Assembly (NCBI GenBank): GCA_963575745.1
Contig: CAUYUJ010000186.1
Coordinates: forward strand, 1-64,000
Source of the DNA: Prorocentrum cordatum
Taxonomy: Eukaryota; Sar; Dinophyceae; Prorocentrales; Prorocentraceae
DNA: 64,000 nt
Direction of reading: 5' to 3'
Shown: positions 1 to 8,301 of the stretch, piece after piece
Position numbering within the stretch: the stretch's first letter is position 1
Layout of the letters: every line of letters begins with the position of its first letter
Translations under genes and position numbers: made by a program
The notes under the pieces: generated by a model
The model's input: the letters and a program-made list of their open reading frames with translations, nothing else
Told to the model about the DNA's origin: nothing
Database searches by the model: none

Positions 1-172
1 GAGGAGGTCGAGGAGGAGGAGGAGGAGGAGGAGGAGAAGGAGAAGGAGATGGAAGGGAGAAGGAGGAGGCGGATGATGTGCATGAGGGAGCAGGCAGGAG
101 GAGGGGGAGGAGGAGGAGGAGGAGGAGGAGGAAGAGGGAGGAAGGGAGTTGCAGGAGAGGACCTAACGGGAA
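1..172. repeat. Purine-rich GGA/GAA microsatellite
   Basis: Almost pure purine strand built from GAG, GGA and GAA triplets, continuing into GGAGGAGG runs to about 155. Open frames here are artefacts of triplet repetition. Similar tracts recur at 3760-3804, 6706-6722, 40517-40622 and, as TCC, at 27560-27895 and 62628-62850. Confidence 0.9.
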
Positions 173-197
173 GCGAGTGCGATGTGGACTTGTCAAA

Positions 198-372
198 ACG
201 TGTGCGAAAGATTGTCCGGCCCGTTTCGTTTGAGACATCCTTCCAATATTGAGCTCCAAGATGTCGCTCGCGAGGTGGTCCGGCCCGTTTCGATTGAGCC
301 ATCCTCGCAATGCGAGGCTCGAAGATGTTGCGCGCGAGATGGTCTGGCCCATTTTGCCTGAGACGTTTCGTA
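198..372 (+). repeat. First block of ~64-bp satellite
   Basis: About three diverged copies of the unit that dominates to 3.75 kb. Each contains GTCCGGCCCGTTTCG, then GAGACATCC, then an AACTCTGAGCTC-like segment. The block breaks off near 372 into unique sequence. Confidence 0.8.
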
Positions 373-904
373 GCACAGGAGCTCCAATCACAACCTCTCT
401 CATTCCTTCTCCCGCCTCCCTCTTCCCACTTCCCGCCTGGTTCCTCTTCCCTCCTCCCTCCTCCCGCCTCCCGCCTCCCGCTGCTGCGCCTCTGCCTCCG
501 CCTCCCCGTCCCGCCGTCGTCGTGTCTGCCGCCCCAGCATCCGTCATGCGCGCACTGCCTTCCGCCCTCCCCAGACATCCGACGTCACGTTTTTTTTTTG
601 AGACGTGCGCCGCGTACCTCTCGATATCATCCCCGAGGGAACCATCACGACATGCCCCCCCGCTTCCGCGCCCTCCCCCGCTTCCTCTTAAAGTTGCTTC
701 TGAGTTCACAGCATGGCGTTGGAGCCTCTCACAGTGCCGACCCGACAGCTTACTCGTCGACCAGGTGCGACTTGGGACATCCTCGCAACTCTGGGTTCCG
801 AGACAGGGTTCCCCAAACACGATTTTTATTTCCCAAAGCTTGCTGAACGGGGTGCTGTTGTGATAGAAGCTAACTCCGGCCGAGGGAAGTCGGAGCAGAG
901 ACAT
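373..904. other. Unique, pyrimidine-rich spacer inside the satellite
   Basis: The first half is C/T-rich (CCTCCCGCC runs, a T9 at 591-599). From about 760 there is one isolated copy of the satellite motif (GACATCCTCGCAACTCTGGG). Two overlapping frames stay open for about 180-200 codons, but the composition is low-complexity and no domain is visible. I see no gene. Confidence 0.6.
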
Positions 905-1430
905 CCTCACAAAAATGTGATGGTCAGGGCCGTTTCGTTTGATACATCCTCACAAATCTCGTTTCTGAGTTGGCCGGGATTGGCCGTTTCGCCTGAGACA
1001 TCCTGGAAAAGTTGCGCTCCGGGACGTCGCGCGAGAGGTGGTCCGGGCCGTTTCGCTTAAGACATCCTCGAAACTCTGAGCCCCGAGGTGCCGTGCGAGA
1101 GGTGGTCCGGGCAGTTTCGCCTGAGACATCCTCCAAACTCTGAGCTCTGAGATGCCTTGCGCGAGGTGGTCCGGCCGTTTCGCCTGAGACATCCTCGAAA
1201 CTTTGACTTCGGAGATGCCGCGCGAGAGGTGGTCCGGCCCGTTTCGCTCGAGACATCCTCGAACTTCTGAGCTCTGAGATGCACTGCGCGAGGTGGTCCG
1301 GCCCGTCTCGCCTGAGACATCCTCGCAACTCTGAGCTCTGAGATGCCGTGCGCAAGGTGGTCCGGCCTGTTTCGCACAAGACATTCTCGCAACTCTGAGC
1401 TCCCAGATGCCGCACAAGAGGTGGTCCAGC
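905..1430 (+). repeat. ~64-bp satellite, continuous array
   Basis: Eight or so consecutive units of 63-65 bp, marked by GAGGTGGTCCGG at about 1034, 1098, 1163 and 1226 and onward. Unit order is GAGGTGGTCCGGCCCGTTTCG, a GAGACATCCTCG segment, then AACTCTGAGCTCTGAGATGC. The period is not a multiple of three, so the open frames on both strands are not evidence of coding. Confidence 0.85.
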
Positions 1431-1835
1431 CTGGGGGCCCAGAAGACCACATGTTACATATCCTCCCTGGGACCCTGGGAGCCCCAGGAGGCCCCAGAGA
1501 GCTCCAGGAGGCCGCAGGACGCCCAGGACAGGCCCCAGGGGTCCCCAGGATATTCCCAGGAGGCTCCCAGGAGGCCCCAGGAGGCCCCCTATCAGAACGT
1601 GTCAAGCCAATCTACATCTGGTGCCGATTGTTGATTTTTCCTGCTCTTGTGACCCCCCCCTTTCATTTTGAGGGGCCCAAGCGGCCACAGGTTAGATATC
1701 CCCCCTGGGAGCTCCTAGAGGCTTCAGGAAACCCCAGGTGGAGTTCAGGAGGCCACAGGAGGCCCAGGAGGAAGCCCCAGGAGGTCCCCAGGAGGCCCCA
1801 GGAGGCACCAGGAGGCCCCCGCAACTCGGAGCTCT
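1431..1835 (+). repeat. CCCAGGAGG cassette, copy 1
   Basis: Full ~400-bp cassette. It starts with GGGGGCCCAGAAGACCACATG, runs through short CCCAGGAGGCC-type repeats, has a unique centre (TCAGAACGTGTCAAG, then TTTTTCCTGCTCTTGTG and a C run), then more CCAGGAGG repeats ending at GCAACTCGGAGCTCTGAGACG. It is embedded in the 64-bp satellite. Confidence 0.85.
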
Positions 1836-2035
1836 GAGACGCCGCGCTCGAGGTGGTCCGGCCCGTTTCGCCTGAGACTTCCTCGCAGCACATTTCGCTC
1901 GAGACACCGGCCCGTCTCGCCTGGGACATCCTTGCAACTCTGAGCTCTGAGATGCCGTGCGCAAGGTGGTCCGGCCCGTTTCGCATAAGACATTCTCGCA
2001 ACTCTGAGCTCTCAGATGCTGCGCAAGAGGTGGTC

Positions 2036-2440
2036 CAGCCTGGGGGCCCAGAAGACCACATGTTACATATCCCCCCTGGGACCCTGGGAGCGCCAGGAGG
2101 CCCCAGAGAGCTTCAGGAGGCCGCAGGACGCCCAGGACAGGCACCAGGGGTCCGCAGGAGATTCCCAGGAGGCTCCCAGGAGGCCCCAGGAGGCCCCCTA
2201 TCAGAACGTGTCAAGTTGATACACAACCGGTGTCGATTCGTTGATTTTTCCTGCTCTTGTGCCCCCGCCCCCATTCTGGGGGGCCCCGACGGCCACATGT
2301 CAGATATCCCCCTGGGAGCACCAAGGGGCTTCAGGAAGCTTCAGGTGGGATCCAGGAGGCCACAGGAGGCCCAGGAGGAAGCCCCAGGAGGTCACCAGGA
2401 GGCCCCAGGAGGCCCCAAGAGGCCCCCGCAACTCGGAGCT
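2036..2440 (+). repeat. CCCAGGAGG cassette, copy 2
   Basis: Same architecture as copy 1 with scattered substitutions. The centre carries TTGATACACAACC and GATTCGTTGATTTTTCC. Spacing from copy 1 is about 605 bp, so the satellite has a higher-order organisation. Confidence 0.85.
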
Positions 2441-2751
2441 CTGAGACGCCGCGCTCGAGGTGGTCCGGCCCGTTTCGCCTGAGACTTCCTCGCAGCACGT
2501 TTCGCCCGAGACATCGTCGCAGCTCTGGGGTCCGAAATGCCGCGCGCGAGGTGGTCCAGCCCGTTACGCTGGAGACATCCTCGCAACTCTGGGCTCCGAG
2601 ATGCCCTGCGCGAGGTGGTCCAGCCCATCTCGCCTGAGACACCCTCGCAACTCTGAGCTCTGAGATGCCGTGCGCAAGGTGGTCCGGCCTGTTTCGCACA
2701 AGACATTCTCGCAACTCTGAGCTCTCTCAGATGCTGCGCAAGAGGTGGTCC

Positions 2752-2900
2752 AGCCTGGGGGCCCAGAAGACCACATGTTACATATCCCCCCTGGGACCCT
2801 GGGAGCCCCAGGAGGCCCCAGAGAGCTCCAGGAGGCCGCAGGACGCCCAGGACAGGCCCCAGGGGTCCGCAGGAGATTCCCAGGAGGCTCCCAGGAGGCG
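2752..2900 (+). repeat. CCCAGGAGG cassette, copy 3 (truncated)
   Basis: Begins like the other cassettes but stops after the first CAGGAGG block and jumps directly back into satellite (GTGGCCCGTTTCGCCTGAG). The central TTTTTCCTGCTCTTGTG part and the second CCAGGAGG block are missing, consistent with deletion between similar repeats. Confidence 0.8.
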
Positions 2901-3183
2901 TGGCCCGTTTCGCCTGAGACTTCCTCGCAGCACGTTTCGCCCGAGACATCGTCGCAACTCTGGGGTCCGAAATGCCGCGCGCGAGGTGGTCCAGCCCGTT
3001 ACGCTGGAGGCATCCTCGCAACTCTGGGCTCCGAGATGCCCTGCGCGAGGTGGTCCGGCCCATCTCGCCTGAGACATCCTCGCATTTCTGAGCTCTGAGA
3101 TGCCGTGCGCAAGGTGGTCTGGCCCGTTTCGCACAAGACATTCTCGTAACTCTGAGCTCCCAGATGCCGCGCAAGATGTGGTC

Positions 3184-3590
3184 CAGCCTGGGGGCCCAGA
3201 AGACCACATGTTACATATCCCCCCTGGGACCCTGGGAGCCCCAGGAGGCCCCAGAGAGCTTCAGGAGGCCGCAGGACGCCCAGGACAGGCCCCAGGGGTC
3301 CGCAGGAGATTTCCAGGAGGCTCCCAGGAGGCCCCAGGAGGCCTCCTATCAGAACGTGTCAAGTTGATACACAACCTTTGTCGATTCGTTGATTTTTCCT
3401 GCTCTTGTGCCCCCCCCAATTTTGGGGGGCCCAGACGGCCACATGTTAGATATCCCCCCCTGGGAGCCCCAAGAGGCTTCAGGAAGCCTCAGGTGGGGTC
3501 CAGGAGGCCACAGGAGGCCCAGGAGGAAGCCCCAGGAGGTCACCAGGAAGTCCCAGGAGGCCCCAGGAGGCCCCCGCAACTCGGAGCTCT
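3184..3590 (+). repeat. CCCAGGAGG cassette, copy 4
   Basis: Full-length copy with unique centre near 3355-3430, closest to copy 2. Downstream, satellite units continue to about 3755 and end at the GGA tract. Confidence 0.85.
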
Positions 3591-3755
3591 GAGACGCCGC
3601 GCTCGAGGTGGTCTGGCCCGTTTCGCCTGAGACTTCCTCGCAGCACGTTTCGCCCGAGACATCGTCGCAACTCTGGGGTCCGAAATGCCGCGCGCGAGGT
3701 GGTCCAGCCCGTTACGCTGGAGACATCCTCGCAACTCTGGGCTCCGAGATGCCGT

Positions 3756-3804
3756 TCGGGATGAAGAGGAGGTGGAGGAGGAGGAGGAGGAGGAGGAGGA
3801 GGAG
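3756..3804 (+). repeat. GGA/GAG microsatellite
   Basis: Run of GAGGAGGTGGAGGAGG-type triplets at the right edge of the 64-bp satellite. It is followed by about 110 bp of unique DNA before minisatellite cassette A. Confidence 0.9.
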
Positions 3805-3913
3805 GCATGTTTTAACATGCCATGCCAGCCCGCACTGGACGGGCACGCAATCGACCTTTGGAAACCGCAGTGGGCCTAAAAACCCTGTTTGGGGATATTG
3901 CACTCCGGCTAAA

Positions 3914-4903
3914 ATTTTCCCAACCATCCTGTGGTGTTGGGTCCTCGTTTTGAAGAAACGGTCCCCGCGTTCTCGTCTTCTCCTCGTGCCCCCCCCCCTC
4001 CTCCTACCGTCATCATGCGTCCCGCACACCCAGTACAGCGTTTCGTGGCCCCATAAGGAGCTCCACTGAAGGTCCCAGTGCTACCGTCCGCATGCGTCCC
4101 GCACACCCAGTACAGCGTTTCGCGGCCCTCCTCCCCCTCCTCCCTGTGTTACACCCACCCAGTACAACGTTTCGTGACCCCATAGGGAGCCCCACCGAAG
4201 GTCCCAGTGCTACCGTCCGCACTCGTCCCGCACACCCAGTACAGCGTTTCGTGGCCCCATGGGGAGCTCCGCCGAAGGTCCAAGTGCTACCGTCCGCATG
4301 CGTCCCGCACGCCCAGTACAGCGTTTCGTGGCCCCATAGGGAGCTCCACCGAAGGTCCCAGCGCTACCATCCGCATGCGTCCCGCCCACCCAGTGCAGCG
4401 TTTCGTGGCCCCATAGGGAGCTCCACCGAAGGCCCCAGTGCCCCCGTCCGCATGCGTCCCGGAAGCCCATTTGGCATTTTCACCCACCCAGTGCAGCGTT
4501 TCGTGGCCCCATAAGGGGGCTCCACCCAAGGCCCCAGTGCCACCGTCCGTATGCGTCCGGGAAATGTCATTTGGCATGTTCACCCGCGCAGTGCAGCGCT
4601 TCGTGGCCCCATAGGGGTCTCCACCGAAACCCCCAGTGGGACCGTCCGCATGCGTCCCAGAAGCCCAATTTGGCATTTTCACTTACTCAGTAGAGCGCTT
4701 CGTGGCCCCTTAGGGAGCTCCACCGAAACCCTCAGTGGGACCGTCCGCATGCGTCCGAGAAACCCAATTCGGCACACCACCCACACAGTACAGCGTTCCC
4801 CCCCGCCCAGTGCAGCGCTTCGTGGCCCCATAGGAAGCTTCACCGAAACAGATATTCACAATTACGGTACCCACAACTGCGTATGGTTGGGACCTTCGCC
4901 AAG
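3914..4903 (-). repeat. Armed minisatellite cassette A (inverted copy)
   Basis: Read on the minus strand: an 80-bp 5' arm (4903-4824, starting CTTGGCGAAGGTCCCAACC), about ten units of 76-80 bp containing GGACGCATGCGGACGG, a purine-rich stretch (4012-3972), and a 3' arm (3970-3914) with CTTCAAAACGAGGACCCAAC and GGATGGTTGGG. The arms match those of cassettes B and C, while the repeated core differs in length and sequence. Cassette A faces B head to head. Function unknown; it could be a non-autonomous mobile repeat or a repeatedly duplicated locus. Confidence 0.8.
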
Positions 4904-5014
4904 ATACTTTTTAGATGGGAAGCCTGCCCCCAGTGCCAAGTTTGTGCAGGGCGGGCAGGTTCCCGCTCTATTTAAAAAACCGAAATAACGACCAACTCTG
5001 CTTTTCAAAATTAG
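4904..5014. other. Spacer between inverted cassettes A and B
   Basis: 111 bp separating two 80-bp arms in inverted orientation. It contains a TATTTAAAAAA stretch near 4970-4980. No coding signal. The arms plus spacer could form a long hairpin or cruciform. Confidence 0.7.
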
Positions 5015-6784
5015 CCTGGCGAAGGACCCAACCATATGCAGTTGAGAGTACCGCAATTGTGAATATCTTCTTCGGTGGCGCTCCCTATGGGGCCACGAGC
5101 CGTATGAGGGTTGTGCCGAAATGCGTGGCAGTGTACACAACACGAACGAAGACGATAGGTCCGAATATGAAAGCTTGAGCGCGTGCGAGTCGGATCGCGA
5201 GCGAGTCTGATTATGAATGAATCTGCGCGCGATTGCTTCTATTCGCATGAATGCGTGCATGGATACGCCCAGTGTAAATGTATGTATACGACTGTGAACA
5301 GTTTGGGTCTGCGTGACTCTCGGTACTCGTGACTCTGAGCGTCGCCTCTGCAGGGGGCTTCCCTGGGAACCCCGACGGCAGCGCCCGCGCGCCGCGACGC
5401 CCATGTCGGCACGCACACACCTGGTGTGCGGGACGCATGCGGACGGCAGCACTGGGGCCTTCGGTGGAGCTCCCTGTGGGGCCACGAAACGTGTGAGGGG
5501 TGTGCCGAAATGGGTGTGCGGGACGCATGCGGACGGCAGCCATGGGGCCTTCGGTGGAGCTCCCTGTGGGGCCACGAAATGTGTGAGGGGTGTGCCGAAG
5601 TGGGTGCAACATGGGTGTGGCGGGACGCATGCGGACAGGCAGCCATGGGGCCTTCGTGAGCGGCCCTATTGGGGCTCACGAAACTGTGATTGGGTTGTGC
5701 CTGAAATTGAGATCAAGAACGCAATGGCGGACGGCAGCGACGGGGCCTTCGGTGGAGCTCCCTGTGGGGCGCACTAAAACGTGTGAGGGGTGGTGCCGAA
5801 TGGTGTGCGGGACGCATGCGGACGGCGCCAATGGGGCCTTCGGTGGCGCTCCCTATGGGGCCACGAAACGTGTGAGGGGTGTGCCGAAATGAGTGTGCGG
5901 GACGCATGCGGACGGCAGCACTGGGGCCTTCGGTGGAGCTCCCTGGGGGGCCACGAAACGTGTGAGGGGTGTGCCGAAATGGGTGTGCGGGACGCATGCG
6001 GACGGCACCCATGGGGCCTTCGGTGGAGCTCCCTCTGGGGCCACGAAACGTGTGAGGGGTGTGCCGAAATGGGTGTGCGGGACGCATGCGGACGGCAGCA
6101 CTGGGGCCTTCGGTGGGGCTCCTTGTGGGGCCACGAAACGTGTGAGGGGTGTGCCGAAATGGGTGTGCGGGACGCCTGCGGACGGCAGCCATGGGGCCTT
6201 CGGTGGCCACATGGGGCTTCGGTGTAGCTCCATGGGGCCACGAAACGTGTGAGGGGCGTGCCGAATGGGTTTGCGACTGGCAGGCGAAACGGCATAAGAA
6301 AAAAAAAAAAAAAAAAAAAAAGAAGGAAAAAAAAGAGCAATGGGGCCTCGTGCAAGCTTCCCCCTGTGGGGCCACGAAACTTGTGGAGGGTTTGGCCGAA
6401 ATGGGTGTGCGGGACGCATGCGGACGGCAGCACTGGGGCCTTCGGTGGAGCTCCCTATGGGGCCACGAAACGTGTGAGGGGTGTGCCGAAATGGGTGTGC
6501 GGGACGCATGCGGACGGCAGCACTGGGGCCTTCGGTGGAGCTCCTGTGGGGCCACGAAACGTGTGAGGGGTGTGCCGAAATGGGTGTGCGGGACGCATGC
6601 GGACGGCAGCCATGGGGCCTTCGGTGGAGCTCCCTATGAGGCCACGAAGCGTGTGAGGGGTGTGCCGAAATGGGTGTGCGGGACGCATGCGGACGGCAGC
6701 ACGGAGGAGAGGAGGAGGAGAAGGTGGGACGCGGGGCGCTGTCTCTTCAAAACGAGGACCCAACGCCACAGGATTGTTGGGAAA
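5015..6784 (+). repeat. Armed minisatellite cassette B
   Basis: The 5' arm at 5015-5094 (CCTGGCGAAGGACCCAACC) is followed by about 300 bp of non-repeated sequence, then about thirteen 90-bp units (starts at 5424, 5514 and so on) with GTGCGGGACGCATGCGGACGG and CCTTCGGTGGAGCTCCCT. An A-rich interruption lies at 6293-6340. A GGA tract (6701-6726) precedes the 3' arm at 6731-6784 (GCGGGGCGCTGTCTCTTC). Frames that stay open through it reflect 90 being divisible by three. Confidence 0.85.
6293..6340 (+). repeat. A-rich tract inside cassette B
   Basis: A run of over 20 A residues with a few G, between two cassette units. It resembles a captured poly(A) tail or slippage product. Confidence 0.8.
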
Positions 6785-7079
6785 TACGTTTTGCGCGTGC
6801 CACCTCGAGGAAAGTGCGCCCCCCCATCTCGGATCCTCGATAAGTAGAAGGGTCCGCAGGCTCCCGTTCTTCCTTCGTGAAAAAAAGGTAAGAAGAGTTT
6901 TGCGCAGACTCCGCGATATTTGACGAGGTCTGGAGGCCCTGCAATTTGACAGAAACTGTGCGCATGTTGACCTATTGCGTGCGCATAGAAACTTCAAGGA
7001 TGCCTCGCGCCCCGCGACTGTTTTGCAAAGGTTCACGGGGCTTCGGCGCCCCAGGATGCACAGGTGGTTATGGGAATGT
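6785..7079. other. Unique DNA between cassette B and the 42-bp minisatellite
   Basis: About 295 bp with no repeat structure and no convincing open frame. I recognise nothing in it. Confidence 0.5.
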
Positions 7080-7361
7080 GGCAGCGGGTGAAGACACGTG
7101 GGTTCCTAACACCCCAGGGCGGGACAAGTGTGAAAGCACATGGCTCCTAACGCCTCAGAGCGGGACAAACGTGAAAACACGTGGGTCCGAACGCCGCAGG
7201 GCGGGACAAACGTGGAAACATGTGGGCTCCTGACGCCCCAGAGCGGGACAATAATGAAAACACATGGGTTCAGAAGACTCCAAGGCGGGAGAAGCATTAA
7301 TAGCACTTGGGTTTCTTACGCTCCAGGGTGGTGTCACGCGTGAAAACACGTGGGCTCCCAA
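7080..7361 (+). repeat. ~42-bp CACGTG minisatellite, left part
   Basis: About seven units of 41-43 bp. Each has AACGCCCCAG, GCGGGACAAACGTGAAAAC and CACGTGGG (an E-box-like palindrome). The array is interrupted at 7361/7362 by the giant LTR element and resumes at 25782. Confidence 0.9.
7357..7361. repeat. Target-site duplication CCCAA, left
   Basis: CCCAA directly abuts the outer edge of the left LTR. The same five bases follow the right LTR at 25782-25786. Five bases is the usual Ty1/copia duplication length. Confidence 0.9.
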
Positions 7362-7557
7362 TGCGTATGGGGTTGAAGTACAAGAATACAGAACCCCTGA
7401 TCCGTTGGTAGAGAGATGGAGGGATAAATGGATATCTTTCCCTCCCAAGCGATCAAGGTACGATCGCTCCAACTCAGTACCTGAGCCCAAACGGCCAGGT
7501 GCGGGAGAGGTAAGGATAAGGAGTATATATGAGGGTATTACACGGGTTCCATACACA
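7362..7557 (-). repeat. 3' LTR of giant copia element
   Basis: 196 bp. The minus-strand start is TGTGTATGGAACCCG and the plus-strand start is TGCGTATGGGG. It differs from the 25586-25781 copy at only four sites. A CATATATACTCC stretch about 25 bp into the minus-strand LTR is a candidate TATA-like element. Confidence 0.95.
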
Positions 7558-7569
7558 CCCCCCGTCCCG
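7558..7569 (-). promoter_or_regulatory. Polypurine tract of giant copia element
   Basis: On the minus strand CGGGACGGGGGG lies immediately upstream of the 3' LTR with no gap. This is the position where RNase H leaves the plus-strand primer in LTR retrotransposons. Confidence 0.75.
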
Positions 7570-7651
7570 AATCCCGCCTGTGAAGGCAGGACTCGGGATC
7601 AGGAGGATGGAATCCGTAACCTCAGAACTCCTTTACCTTAAGTCTGAAAAG

Positions 7652-7686
7652 GCAGCTGGGCTAAAAGTCAGCGAAGCCACAGCTGC
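7652..7686 (-). ncRNA. Stem-loop, GCAGCTG pair
   Basis: GCAGCTG at 7652-7658 pairs with CAGCTGC at 7680-7686, with GGCT/AGCC (7659-7662 and 7675-7678) extending the stem inward. The loop is about 12 nt. Confidence 0.45.
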
Positions 7687-7847
7687 AAAGTGAGGTAAGA
7701 AGAGATATTGGGTCTCTTTTTCTTCTCCAGGCGGTCTTTGCCGCCCCCTCGGTGCGCCCCCCAAAACGCTTCGGCACTCGAGGGAGGAGAAGAATGAGAC
7801 AAAGGTAGGCGGAGAAAGAAGATCTGAACATCAAGGCAACGTAAACC

Positions 7848-7868
7848 GCCTCGCAAGATTTGCGAGGC
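7848..7868 (-). ncRNA. Perfect 9-bp stem-loop
   Basis: GCCTCGCAA (7848-7856) and TTGCGAGGC (7860-7868) are exact complements around a 3-nt loop. Confidence 0.55.
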
Positions 7869-7937
7869 AGGTGTTGTCACCAGCCATCAGATTATTCTCG
7901 ACGCAATATTGTTAAATTGTTAAAATATGCATGCTAA

Positions 7938-7959
7938 GATCGTGTTGATAAACACAATC
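7938..7959 (-). ncRNA. Repeated stem-loop, copy 1
   Basis: On the minus (RNA-sense) strand GATTGTGTT pairs with AACACGATC around the loop TATC. The one non-Watson-Crick position is a U-G wobble on the sense strand but would be C-A on the other strand, which favours sense-strand RNA folding. Confidence 0.6.
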
Positions 7960-8002
7960 TTGAAATCAAACACAAGTCTGCCTAAAAGCAAATGTATGCC
8001 CA

Positions 8003-8024
8003 GATCGTGTTGACGAACACGATC
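8003..8024 (-). ncRNA. Repeated stem-loop, copy 2
   Basis: Perfect 9-bp stem GATCGTGTT/AACACGATC with loop CGTC, 65 bp from copy 1 and sharing its stem. Confidence 0.6.
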
Positions 8025-8076
8025 CTGAAAGAAATGCAAATCTGTGTTAAAGCAAGTACCTGGCCAGGAGAAAATG

Positions 8077-8094
8077 TCGTGTTGATGAACACGA
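8077..8094 (-). ncRNA. Repeated stem-loop, copy 3
   Basis: Seven-bp stem TCGTGTT/AACACGA with loop CATC, 74 bp from copy 2. All three loops have the form NNTC on the sense strand. Confidence 0.6.
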
Positions 8095-8237
8095 AAATGA
8101 TGTATAAAATCTGTTTGGCGACTCCCGTTGGCGTTGCTCCTTAGGAGGCTGCCTCGGTGATCGCAAAAGATATCTATATGTGTGTATGGCCACTTGTGTG
8201 AAAGATTGACGTGGCCTAAAAGAATGTATTAGCCACC

Positions 8238-8279
8238 GCTCAAGGCGAACTTTGTTGAACGGAAGTTCTGCACTTGAGC
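8238..8279 (-). ncRNA. Two-tier stem-loop just after the last stop codon
   Basis: Outer stem GCTCAAG (8238-8244) with CTTGAGC (8273-8279). Inner stem GAACTT (8247-8252) with AAGTTC (8263-8268). Terminal loop of 10 nt. It starts about 22 nt after the stop codon of the accessory ORF. Confidence 0.55.
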
Positions 8280-8301
8280 AGTGGGCCTTGCGACCGACAC
8301 A

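Larger units (their letters stand above)
7570..8301 (-). other. Structured 3' untranslated region of giant copia element
   Basis: 732 bp between the last stop codon (8302-8304) and the polypurine tract, with no long open frame. It contains at least six inverted repeats able to form stem-loops (7652-7686, 7848-7868, 7938-7959, 8003-8024, 8077-8094, 8238-8279). Such density is unusual for an LTR-element 3' end and suggests RNA-level function, for example in packaging, stability or export. Confidence 0.6.

Noticed and set aside
3914-6784. CRISPR-like array
   Set aside because: Units are contiguous tandem repeats of 76-90 bp with no unique spacers, and the context is eukaryotic retroelements.
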